Made by a program: the position numbers and the translations under genes. Below are positions 54,061 to 64,000 of a DNA stretch of 64,000 nt, piece after piece (position 1 is the stretch's first letter; the number at the start of each line of letters is the position of its first letter). Source of the stretch: Chlorocebus sabaeus (lineage: Eukaryota; Chordata; Mammalia; Primates; Cercopithecidae); NCBI RefSeq assembly GCF_047675955.1, contig NC_132926.1, forward strand, positions 15,815,326-15,879,325, given 5' to 3'. The notes below the pieces were generated by a model. The model had not been told where the DNA came from, ran no database searches, and was given only the letters and a program-made list of their open reading frames with translations.

Positions 54061-56221
54061 AAATGTAACTAATTGTTCTGGGGTATATGATATGCCTATT
54101 AAATGTTTGTAGAATGAGTAAGGTAATGACCCAGGCCCTCCATCATAAGCCTACATTTCTTACATTGTAGTAGGCAACGGTTATATATGGCATTTAATAG
54201 GAAAGGAGCAAGTGTAACCAACTCCATCTACTGTGTTCTGAGTTTGGAATAATGTTAACTTCTTACAGCAATGAGAAAATTTCTATGCTATTGGAAGACA
54301 ATAGGACTTTTTGTAATATTCTCATAGTGGTTGTGTTTAAAACCTGTCTTAATGCAGTGTCCTATCTCATAAGCTTTGCATAGTGACTGTGAATAAAAAA
54401 GTAATTGATGTATGAGACTTTACTGAAATTCAATCTATTCTAGATTTAAAAAAAAAAACTGCAGAAATCTCAATTTAAAGATAGAATAGCACCATACGTT
54501 AAAAAAAAAAAAAAAAAAGGATTCTAAGGAGAAATTTGCAAGGGCAGAATATAATAATTGAAAAGGAACTGGCCAGTGTGTCAGAATTCATATTCTCAAC
54601 TTTGGTTATTTCAGAGAGTGTCATGGGGATTGTTCCAAGGTTGTCAAGATCCAATTTACACTGGAGTTAGTAAAATAACAAAATTTCTTTTCTTCATCAT
54701 TACTACCTCCCATTATTGTAATCCTTACATACAAAAACAAAAATAACCTTCCCCCTTCCCCGCCCTAATTTTCATCCTTTTTCAGGGGATAGGGTTGGAG
54801 GAATTTTCTAATGTTATTCTGACCTGGAAGGGAGGCAGATAATGTTATTACAATAAGATACAGGAAAAAGTCGAGTATATTGTTAACTTTCATAATAACA
54901 AAAATCGAATTGTGTCCAGATTCCCCACCATGATGACCTCTGAGCCTCCTCTTCTTCACTCTAAAGAATCAAAGGCTCTATTTCATCATACTCAAAATGT
55001 TATTTTTATGCCTCAGCATTTATGTTACCTATGCTATGCCATCAGGCAGCATCTAATAAATTGGTAACAATGCAGTCATTCTGTGGGCACAAACATGTTC
55101 TGATTTTCATAGATATCTGTATTGAGATCCTTACTTCTTATATTAGAATATTCTGGTTCTAATGAAAGGTCATTGGCAAAAAAGGATCTGTGGGAAATTT
55201 TAAAAAATAATTTGTAAATGTGGCAGAGATAAAATGTCTACTTTACTCAAAAACAAAGAAATTTTGGGGGCGGAAAGTAAAATAACTCAGTTTCTGAGTA
55301 TGTTCAAAACACCTGAAACATAGTAAAACATGGTTCCTAGATGATTAAGACTAGAGAAACAAGATGTTTTAAATCTTCCCCTTACAAGGGCAAATAGATT
55401 TTATTATGTGGAACCTGTGTTGAACTAATCCTTTCCTCATTTTTCCATTTCCTAAACAGCTTTACCCCTGGTAGCCAAGCTGACTATATATTATGTACAA
55501 ATGTGTGATAGAGGTGATTTTTAATGGGATTTTCGCTGCTAAGGAAGTAGTGATACCCCAGTTTCACAGCACTGAGTTTCATTCTCATAATGAACTGTCA
55601 TTTCATTCACGTCAGTCAAAGAATTACTTTCTTCTCCCTGTACTACAAAACTCTATGTTCTCATAATTTAAAAACTAAAACATTGCCAACAACAAAAGGT
55701 CTTTGACAACTTTATTGTCTGTCATAAATCAATCTGGCAAGATCAAGTGACAAAATATGAAATGTCAAACCTATACTTCTGTCTGTTAAAATGATAGTAT
55801 TCACTATACATTTAATGCACATATTTATTTCTTCTACCCTGACAACAAGCAACGCTGCCTGATGCTTGATGGGGAAAAAGTCACATCACATAAATAAAGC
55901 AGAAAACAAATTTAAACATGTGATATTTCACTTTGTGTAAAAAATCAAACTAAAGTTTTTTTTTAAAACAATACCAACATATAGAATAATCACAGTAAGC
56001 AATGGATCTAAATATTAAAAGTGTATTATAAGACCTTGAATAAGGTTAAGCTATATGAAATGTTTATGTTTTAAAGTCATAATGACTGAATACCAGCATT
56101 TCAAAGAATTTATCACAATTATCAGTATAATCTCATTAACACTCATAGTATTCTTATTCTATAGATTGAGGGCATATTTTATGAAATAGAATTTGTAATT
56201 TCTGAAATTATAAAGGTGCAT
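54061..56221. other. Unique AT-rich sequence, no gene
   Basis: Contains A-runs at about 54453-54462 and 54500-54517. Small ORFs at 54558-54746 and 54765-54959 have no domain. Nothing else. Confidence 0.5.
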
Positions 56222-56309
56222 AAAGGATGGGTAATGATATCCAGGCTACATTAAGGGTCATTCTTAAAGGATGGGTAATGATATCCAGGCTACATTAAGG
56301 GTCATTCTT
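56222..56309 (+). repeat. Exact 44-bp tandem duplication (two units)
   Basis: Unit 1 at 56222-56265 and unit 2 at 56266-56309 are identical base for base. Each begins AAAGGATGGGTAATGATATC and ends GGGTCATTCTT. A four-base start of a third unit (AAAG) follows. The absence of any mismatch suggests a recent event or a variable minisatellite seed. Confidence 0.97.
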
Positions 56310-56639
56310 AAAGAAGACAGATGGAGGTTGCAGCCATTATCACCCCATAGGAAATGCTCGAAACAATAGAAGGATTGAATGGATGGACTTCATGTTGCCA
56401 TTTAAATGAGGAAGATTAGGGAAAATGTGGATAAAAACCAAAGGTCTTTTTATCATACTAGAACAAATTATCAGGTCTATATCTGTACTAGTCCAAAACT
56501 TTCCATTCACTGAAATGAACCATAGCCTTTTTGCTCTTAGTCTTGAATTAGGTGATCAAAAATAATTTTATTTATTTTTCTCCTCTAGGCTTGTTACCTT
56601 TGACAAACAGTATCTTGTAATTATGTATGTATTTATTGT

Positions 56640-56772
56640 CTCTCATCACCACTACCCTGTAAGACCTCTGAAGCAGGAGCTTTTTGTTTGTTTGTTGTTA
56701 TTTTCCCAACAGCTAAAATAGTGTTTGGCATGCACTTAGCAGTTAAGTAGTTTTGAATAAATGAATGAATTT
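56640..56772 (+). repeat. L2 LINE 3' end
   Basis: "cctctgaagcaggagctttt", "aatagtgtttggcatgcac" and "gaataaatgaatgaattt" match the sense L2 3' terminus, including its TGAATGAA-type end. Confidence 0.72.
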
Positions 56773-56924
56773 AATGATAAACAGAAAAATAATTAAAAAG
56801 GAGAAAATTGACATGAAATGTGAAGATAAAAATAACCTTTATAAGCCATCACTATAACTGTAAATGAAATTTAAATCAACAGCTAATACAGAGATTTTCA
56901 AAATGAACTAAAATAAATACATAT

Positions 56925-56957
56925 TCTCTCCCTCTCTCTCTCTCTCTTCCTCTCTGT
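56925..56957. repeat. (CT)n-rich simple repeat
   Basis: "tctccctctctctctctctc" and "ttcctctctgtag". A short imperfect dinucleotide tract. Confidence 0.85.
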
Positions 56958-58485
56958 AGTATCCAGTGTTGTATATAAGCTAAATAAAAGGATTGATTAT
57001 AGAAAAATGAGTAAAGATTTAATATATAAATACTAGCCAAAAGAAGCCTTATAACTATTTTAACATCAGACCAATAAACTATAGGTTAAAAATATTATTA
57101 GAAATAACGAGTGTCACTATCTAATGATAAAAGATTCAATTAACTAGGAAGGTAAAAGAATTCCAAATTTTATAAATCTTATAAATTAGCCTCAAAATAT
57201 AAACAAAATGTGTAGAATGTGATGAATTCAAAATCATACTGGGAGGTTTTAATACATTTCTATAATTAATTCATTATTAAACAGGGCAAAAAAAATAAAG
57301 AAAACAACGATATCTAATAAAGACTAGTAAGATTTCAACAGCCTATTTACCTAGCTAAATCAAATGAACATATATGATAGAACATCATCCTCAACAATTG
57401 AACAACAGATATTCTGCTCAAACATACACAGAATACTGTATTTAGAAAATAAATTCTAAGCCACAAAACACAGCTCATTTAGAAGCATCAGATTCACATT
57501 GACAACATTCTATAGCCAGATTAAATCAAGGTAGAAAAAAAAGGATGAAGTCTTCAAAAACAATGGAAAATTTCAATGTATTATTCTAAGTACACCATGA
57601 TTAAAGTGGTAAATCAAAACTGAGAATGATAAAATATTCAGAAATGAACAACAATGTAAATTACTGTGGGATGAGGGCAAGTATCAATCAGAAAAAAAAA
57701 AGTCTTAATGCTTACATTAAGAAAGTAAAAAGGGTGAAAAATTATGGTCTACATATTTATCCAGCTCTAGCAATTAGAAAAGAAACGACAGAATGAATCC
57801 AAAGAAAAATAAAGGCAATTGTGAGTAAAGTCGTAATAAAAGATAAAAGAAAGACTAGAAATGATTGAGCAAACCAAAAATTATTTTTTGTAAAGCCTAA
57901 TAAAATAGACACCTTTCTGAAAGGGCTAGTCAAATCAACAAGAGAAAAAAGGCAAAATAAATATTAGGAATGACAGCACAGCAGAACTTTAAAAATAACA
58001 GAAGAAAATAATATTTTAGGAAACAAAGAATAAGAAAATTTTCCTATAATAATTTAACTTACCAAAAGTGACTAAGAAGAAATAGAAAGCATCATAAGAC
58101 CTTTAACTACATAAGAGACTTAATTAGTAAATTTAAAATACACCCAGAAAAACCACTCAAGACCCGGATAATACTTCTTAACAAATACTCAAGGAACAGC
58201 TAATAACTGGAGCACAAATACTTCCAAGGAACAACAAAGGCACAATGTCTTCAAGACCTGTCATATATCAAGTAAATGTATACAACCTACCATCACTTTT
58301 AAAGGCAAGATAAAGAAAGGTAATTTGTTAAAAGATAAATACAGGCCAATCATATTTTCAGATTTAGAAAAAAATTCCAAACAAAATGATAGAAAACTAA
58401 ATCCATCAATATAATAATAATCATAATAATAACCATAATTTGTGATCAGAGTGCATATTATACATGTATAGAAAAAGTAGTATCA

Positions 58486-58784
<299 letters not shown>

Positions 58785-58904
58785 GAAGTAACATCAGAAT
58801 GTTTATTATTACTTTAATTTACCATATTGATAAAATGAGAAAAATATTATTCTAGCATAAATGTTAATAAAATTAGTTTGATAAAATTTAACTGCAATTC
58901 ATAA

Positions 58905-59178
58905 TTTTTTATTTTTTTACAGAGTCCCACTCTGTTGCCCAGGTTGGAGTGCAGTGGTGCAATCATAGCTCACTGTAATCTCAAACTGCTGGGCTTGAGC
59001 AACAATCTTCCTGCCTCAGTTTTCTGAGTAACTAGGACTACAGGCACATGGCACCAAAACTGGCTATTTATTTTTTTAATTTTTTGCTACACTGCCCAGG
59101 CTAGTCTTGAACTCCTAGCCTCAAGCAATCCGCCTGCCAACGTTCTGGAATTACAGGCGTGAGGCACCATGCCCAGCT
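58905..59178 (-). mobile_element. Old Alu (AluJ-like), antisense
   Basis: T-rich start, "cccactctgttgcccaggtt", "caatcatagctcactgtaat" (an AluJ-type reading), ending "gaggcaccatgcccagct". More diverged than the neighbouring Alus. Flanking direct repeat CAATTCATAAT (about 58895-58905) and CAATTGATAAT (about 59180-59190). Confidence 0.93.
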
Positions 59179-59974
59179 ACAATTGATAATTTAAATAAAA
59201 ACTCAGGAAAACTGGGAATAGAAAAAAAAAATCTGAACCTGATAAAATGTTGTATACTACCAAAAAATCAAAATTTAGAATAATTTTCCATACAATCTAG
59301 TCCACTTGATACTAAAAATCCCTGCTAAAGTAAACAAAAAAGAAGACGAAAAAAGTTTACAAAAATTGCAATTTTAAGATACAAAACTGATCTTATTCAC
59401 AAATACTGAGATTGTCTACCTTAAAAACCTAAGAGATTTTACAGAAAAAAACCGAAATTTTCTAAGAATTCCATGAGGTTGCTGGATAAGATGAATATAA
59501 AAAACTCATTATGTTACTATAAACTAGCAATAAACAGGTGATACAAAATAAAATTTATAACAGTAACAAAAACCTCAAGTTGCTTGTGATTAATGCTATT
59601 AAGATATACATGATATTTATGGAGAAAAGTATTTAAAAAAATAAACTCTAAATTAGTGGAAAGGGGATACACTGTCCAAGGATTGCAAATGCAGTAATTT
59701 AAAGATATAAATTATTCCCAAATTGCTGTATAAACTCAATGAAATCCCAATCACATTCCCTAAAGGTCATATTGAATAAAAGGAGCAAAAAGTCAAGAAT
59801 AGAGAAAACACTTCTAAAAAATAAGAATAAGGAAGAATGACTTGCCCTATAAGATATTAACATTATAGAAACACCATACAAATCAGACACTGTGACACTG
59901 GAGCAGTGACAGGGATGAAAGTAAATAAAGAGGTGAATTAATGGATGTAATAGAGAGCCTAATTATCTAAAAGC

Positions 59975-60190
59975 ACTGTCCCACAGATCTTTTTGTGATT
60001 ACAGAAACGTTCTCTGTGTGTACTGTCCAATAAAGGAGTGAGTAGTGACATATGGCTAGTTGAGTAGTTGAAATGTCACTTGTGTGACTGAGAAACTAAA
60101 TGTTTTATTTTGCTTAATTCTAGTTAAATATAAACATAGATAGCTATTGTGACTATTGGAATCTCACATTTGGCAGTTCAGCCCTAGAAG
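59975..60190. mobile_element. hAT-like MITE (approximate)
   Basis: "agcactgtcccacagatctt", "gtgtactgtccaataaagga", "catatggctagttgagtagt" and "tgaaatgtcacttgtgtgac" with "tgagaaacta" resemble the common repeat beginning CACTGTCCAATAGAA...GGCTAGTGCAACTGAGGAACT. I cannot give the exact family name. It interrupts the L1M relic. Confidence 0.6.
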
Positions 60191-61182
60191 CACGTGTATA
60201 CGGAAACATACATAATAGAGGTAACTGCAGATGAACAAGATAGAGGGTAACAGTATTGGTTAGCCATGTGGGAAAGATAGGAATCCCTACTTCACAAAAT
60301 ACACATCCCAAACTCAACATGGATTATATTTAAAGAAAAAAAAAAGGAAAAACAAAACTTTATTGTATTTACAAGAAATTTTGAGACTAACTTTATTATT
60401 TCTCGAGGTTAGGAAAGACTTTCTAAAATAAGACATAAAATGACAAACCATGAAAAATTAAATTTTAAATCTTGTGTGTCAAAAGTAACCATGAGCAAAA
60501 TGAAAAATATAAAATATGGACAGGGTGATGGTGTTTGTCAGACAGATAATGATGAAAGATTTGTGTTCCAAGTAAAGACTCCTAAAAATCTGTTTAAAGA
60601 AATTAAAGAAACAAAATAGAAAAAGGATATTGACAGGTAATTCACAGAAGAGTCTACATAAAATGTTAATATGCATATAAAAAGATGCAGAATCTCACTA
60701 GTTATCAGGTAATACAAAATAAACCAAGTTGAGATTTCCTACCCATCAAATGGGTGAACTTGATAACGACTGACAATCCTAGGAACTGGTAAGTATGTAG
60801 ATCAACAGAAATTCTTAAGCACTACTGGTAGCAACAAAAGTTGATATAACCACTTTGGAGAAGAATACAGCAAAATCTAGTCAAGGCGAAAGTCCATATA
60901 ATTTGTCATCTAATAATTCCATACCTAAGTAGTTTAAAGATACATGTCTACAGTTATAGATGATATAATCATTGCTTCTAATAGCAAAAAAAGTGAAAAC
61001 AGCCTAAAAGTCTACAACAGAAGAATAAAGTGGGGCTATTATTTCAGTGGCACATTATAAAGCCATAAAATAATTTAATTATAGGTCAATATATTATTGG
61101 TGAGTAATCTATGCTAAGAAAAAAAGAGCCCTGGCAAAGAAATATCCTGTACTACTTCATTTTAGAACATTTAATTTTGTTG

Positions 61183-61243
61183 ACGTATGTGTGTATATGT
61201 ATATGTAATTTATATATTGTGTGTATTAAAATATAAATATATT
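61183..61243. repeat. TG/TA-rich low-complexity tract
   Basis: "gtatgtgtgtatatgtatat" and continuing AT/GT-rich sequence, within the 3' region of the L1M relic. Confidence 0.75.
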
Positions 61244-61544
61244 TTTTGGAATGATGAACATGCATTTCAAGGGTAGTTGCTACTTTGCAGGAGAAGGGAG
61301 AGGAATGCACTTGGTTGGTGGTAAACACACAAATACACAGACAAAATAATAATATGGGTCTGAAGTTGGAATGAGGGAATAATTCCTGAATTTTATCTTT
61401 GTGCTTTTAATCTCCAAATTATAGTAATTCTCTCTATATTTCAGGTCATTTGTTCCCAAGTGCATACCGGGAAGACCTAAATGTCATTCATTAAGATATT
61501 CTGAAACATATCTTCATTTAAATTGACAAGGAACCATCAAAGAT

Positions 61545-61653
61545 ATGAAGGAAGGAAAGAGGAAGGAAGGGAGGGATGGAGGGAGGGAAGGAAAGAGGAA
61601 GTAGGGAGGGAAAGAAGGAAACAAAGTAGGAATAGGTAGGAAGGAGAGAAAGT
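61545..61653 (+). repeat. GGAA-rich simple repeat
   Basis: Interrupted (GGAA)n/(GGGA)n over about 110 bp, with many GGAA words ("ggaaggaaagaggaaggaag" and on). GGAA is the core ETS-factor site, and such tracts are known to bind ETS-family proteins in some contexts. Activity here is not shown. Confidence 0.9.
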
Positions 61654-61979
61654 ATAATACATCTTCCACAATCTCCATCTATTACCATATTATTATGATT
61701 ATGTTTGTGTTTCAGACCTTTTCATTTAATACTGCTTATTGGCTAGCAAGGGTACAGCTTTAAACTTATAACTATCTGTCTGATACCCTCTCATTTTAGT
61801 ATTACTGTCTGATTAAGAGTCTCCACTTTTTAAAATATGAAGTTTGACATAAAGATTATATCAAACATTTTTGAATTCATTATACTAGTCCAAGGGGTCA
61901 AAGATAAAGTCTCATTTGGTGAGTGGAAAACCTACTACAGGCAAGGGGTCTTTAGAACATCTCTGTCTATTCTTTTCAG
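61654..61979. other. Unique sequence, no feature
   Basis: AT-rich sequence between the GGAA tract and the possible conserved element. Nothing firm. Confidence 0.5.
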
Positions 61980-62400
61980 TGGAGGGAAAAAAAAAAAAAC
62001 CCCACAAAAACAAGGATGCCTCCAATTGCTGCATTACATTCTTAATTTCGGTATTACATGGCCGTCTAAAAGCATTTCACAGGTGTTTGCTGGAACTCAT
62101 TAGACTATTTGGAACTCCTTCATGCTCCCTAAAAGGCAATTAAAATGTGTCTGCAAATTACCTCATGTGGGCCAAAGCACAGCTGCCTCTTCCCCCAGTT
62201 ACTACACAGTGTTTCCAAACACCAGAAAACTGCTTGGAAACCATCAGTTTGCAAAGGCAAAAAAGGGCCTTTGGGTGGCTTCTTTTCTTCCCATCCCCAG
62301 ATAGGCCCATTCATTTGGGGTCGGCTGCCAAAGCACAAAACAAGGCTGTTAAATGATAGAAGTGGCTGATTAGAAAGAAAGCTTTAAGGGTCTAAGGATA
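61980..62400. other. Possible conserved noncoding element
   Basis: Non-repetitive and less AT-rich than its surroundings. It is open in several frames on both strands (plus ORFs at 61837-62103, 61916-62143, 62122-62304, 62145-62369; minus 62129-62338), so stops are depleted without one frame standing out. It contains an inverted repeat GTTTCCAA (62211-62218) and TTGGAAAC (62234-62241), and the word GCCAAAGCACA twice, about 157 bp apart. No protein family is recognised. The call as regulatory sequence is inference. Confidence 0.35.
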
Positions 62401-62754
62401 TAATAAAGACTTAACTGATCCAATGAACTAGTGAATTCCGCTATAAAATCTTTTTCTTCTACAGGAATAGTCACGCAGAAGTGTGTGTTGGCCTGTAAGG
62501 TTACTGAATTGGAAATTTTGTGACTTGTTTAAGCATGCAACAATGGCTTTCTCAGGCAGCTAATCTCATAGTGTCCATGTATTATCCGCTTATTTCTCTC
62601 AATAACAGACTCATCATGAGTATATATTACTAACACAGATGGTGCATATGTAATCTACTCTTAGGGAAAAGGTCTCCCTTGTTCCTGGAGAATTTTACTC
62701 CTGAATGAATAAAAGGTACATCATTGAGCAGGCAGGAACAGCTTACGGCGATCC
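62401..62754. other. Unique sequence, no feature
   Basis: Nothing supportable seen. Confidence 0.5.
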
Positions 62755-62895
62755 TTAGCATTAACTACTCTATTTAATCCCACTGTGCAGATCATAGCAC
62801 TGAGGCTTAGAGAGGCCAGAGCCAGAGTCAGCTGGAACCTGGTAAATGTGAGATTCAAACAAGCTGATTCCAAATCACAAGAACTTAATCACACG
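62755..62895 (+). repeat. MIR SINE fragment
   Basis: "atttaatcccactgtgcaga", "gcactgaggcttagagaggc", "gagtcagctggaacctggta" follow the sense MIR core (ATTTAATCCTCA..., GAAACTGAGGCTCAGAGAGG...). Ancient copy. Confidence 0.7.
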
Positions 62896-64000
62896 TTTCC
62901 AAGGTAACACAAAATAAGTCTAACAATTCCATTAATTTTAAAGTTATTCTTAGTTCAATTTTTAATTAGAATTATTTCCCCTGAACTTGAAGTACATCAG
63001 CTGATTTCACTTTATAGCCCAGTTTCTTGATTTCAATTAAATTATGATAAATCATGTATTAGGAAATGGTAAACCAAAAATAAAAACAAAAACCAAGCAA
63101 TAGGAAACTTCTATATATTTATCCAAAATCTTATGTCATAAAATAAGCATGTATAATTATACTAGTATCTAAATGTTGAATGCCACCAAAATAAAATCTT
63201 TTAATATTAAAAAACTTCTATTTCTCTAATCAGAGATTAAGTTACAGACTGGTATTTTTGCAGCAAGAAAATTTGCACATTCAAAGAGGGAGATATTTGG
63301 TATGAAGCAATTGAAGTTAAAGAAATTACAGTTGAAAACAAAAAAATAGAATGGAAGAAATTTAATATTTTCTCAGATAGCATGCAAGGCATAATTTATA
63401 ATAATGTAATGGAATGCTGTTTGAAATAACTAAATAGCAATACAAGCTATTTTGTAGTTACATAATGCTAAATAATAAAAGTTGGCTGATTATGATTAAA
63501 AAGTGCGTGGATGATTACTGGGAAGGAAAGAATGAGATGACACTGATGGGTTTAGTATCTAAATTAGTGGTCATCTTAGCTACTTTATTGCTGGCCATTT
63601 AAGGCAATAAATGAAATTTTAAAGCAAATGTGTTGGTACTTTGCTATACCTTAGTCTACAACACAAAATTCCACACGGCAGGGGTGGAGGAGGCAAAAAT
63701 AGCTTGCTACAGCACCAAGCATGAAAGACAGTAACTTATAATGGTGAAATGGGAGAGTTCCCTGATCCCCATCACAGGATGTGCAACAGAGGTGTGGTTT
63801 GCCTGTTAGGTTGCTGCCACTGCTCAAACCCCTGACGGGATGGGGAGCATGCAGACAGGCAGGCACAGGATCTGGGGCAAGTGCTTTGGGTTCTGGCCCC
63901 ATGGTAGTGTCTAGGGGTTGGTGCCTGCAGCCCCAATGTTACAATGCTGTTTTAGCCTTGCCATCTGCAGACAGCCTAAGTGCTAACCTGCTCAATGGAC
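62896..64000. other. Unique sequence to the window edge, no gene
   Basis: AT-rich up to about 63600, then a more GC-rich end (63640-64000). The 83-residue minus ORF at 63651-63902 is Pro/His/Cys-rich with no recognised domain. A gene or repeat may continue past the window edge, but nothing in view shows it. Confidence 0.45.

Overview
This window is vertebrate nuclear DNA from a primate, most likely a catarrhine (human, ape or Old World monkey). It holds many dimeric Alu elements, including young AluY-type copies, primate-class endogenous retroviral LTRs (an LTR12/HERV-9 type and a THE1 type), and older mammalian repeats (MLT1, MIR, L2, MER5A, MER2-like, L1M). The unique sequence is AT-rich and the density of short ORFs is at chance level. 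I see no protein-coding gene, tRNA, rRNA, CRISPR array or bacterial-style operon. The short ORFs lie in Alu, L1 or LTR sequence, or look random. I read the window as intergenic or deep-intronic gene desert.

Layout. 1-12 kb: mostly unique AT-rich DNA with MIR/L2 fragments, a CA microsatellite (4431) and one Alu (9055). 12.1-14.3 kb: a local direct duplication of about 340 bp whose copies bracket two oppositely oriented Alus and matching purine/pyrimidine tracts. 15-19.7 kb: an MLT1 LTR, a second MLT1 split by a THE1 solo LTR, and an ERV1-type LTR. 20-24 kb: old DNA transposons (MER5A, MER2-like), an Alu monomer and weak ERVL-like remnants. 27-29.6 kb: an ancient L1 interrupted by MST-type and MLT1 LTRs. 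30-36 kb: L2/MIR fragments, an MLT1 and Alu pair, and an L1 ORF2 fragment. 36-39 kb: an AluY-like insertion and a 5'-truncated L1, both with clear target-site duplications. 41.4-44.1 kb: an ancient L1 split by an ERV1-type LTR. 45.2-47.2 kb: an Alu split by a 1.66 kb LTR12-type solo LTR. 48-52 kb: further Alus, including a 5'-truncated AluY. 52.7-61.5 kb: ancient plus-strand L1 pieces with later insertions. 61.5-64 kb: a GGAA-rich tract, then unique sequence that includes a possible conserved noncoding element.

No genes act together here. The elements with possible activity are the LTR promoters, chiefly the LTR12-type copy, which would transcribe leftward. The observations I rate highest are: a roughly 150 bp homology-dense motif present at 14.4 and 50.6 kb with a shorter copy at 6.35 kb, which I cannot assign to a repeat family; the 12.1/14.0 kb duplication; an exact 44 bp tandem duplication at 56.2 kb; and the LTR12-type LTR with ten CCAAT-type units and a changed poly(A) hexamer. 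Repeat family names come from memory of consensus sequences and were not checked by a search.
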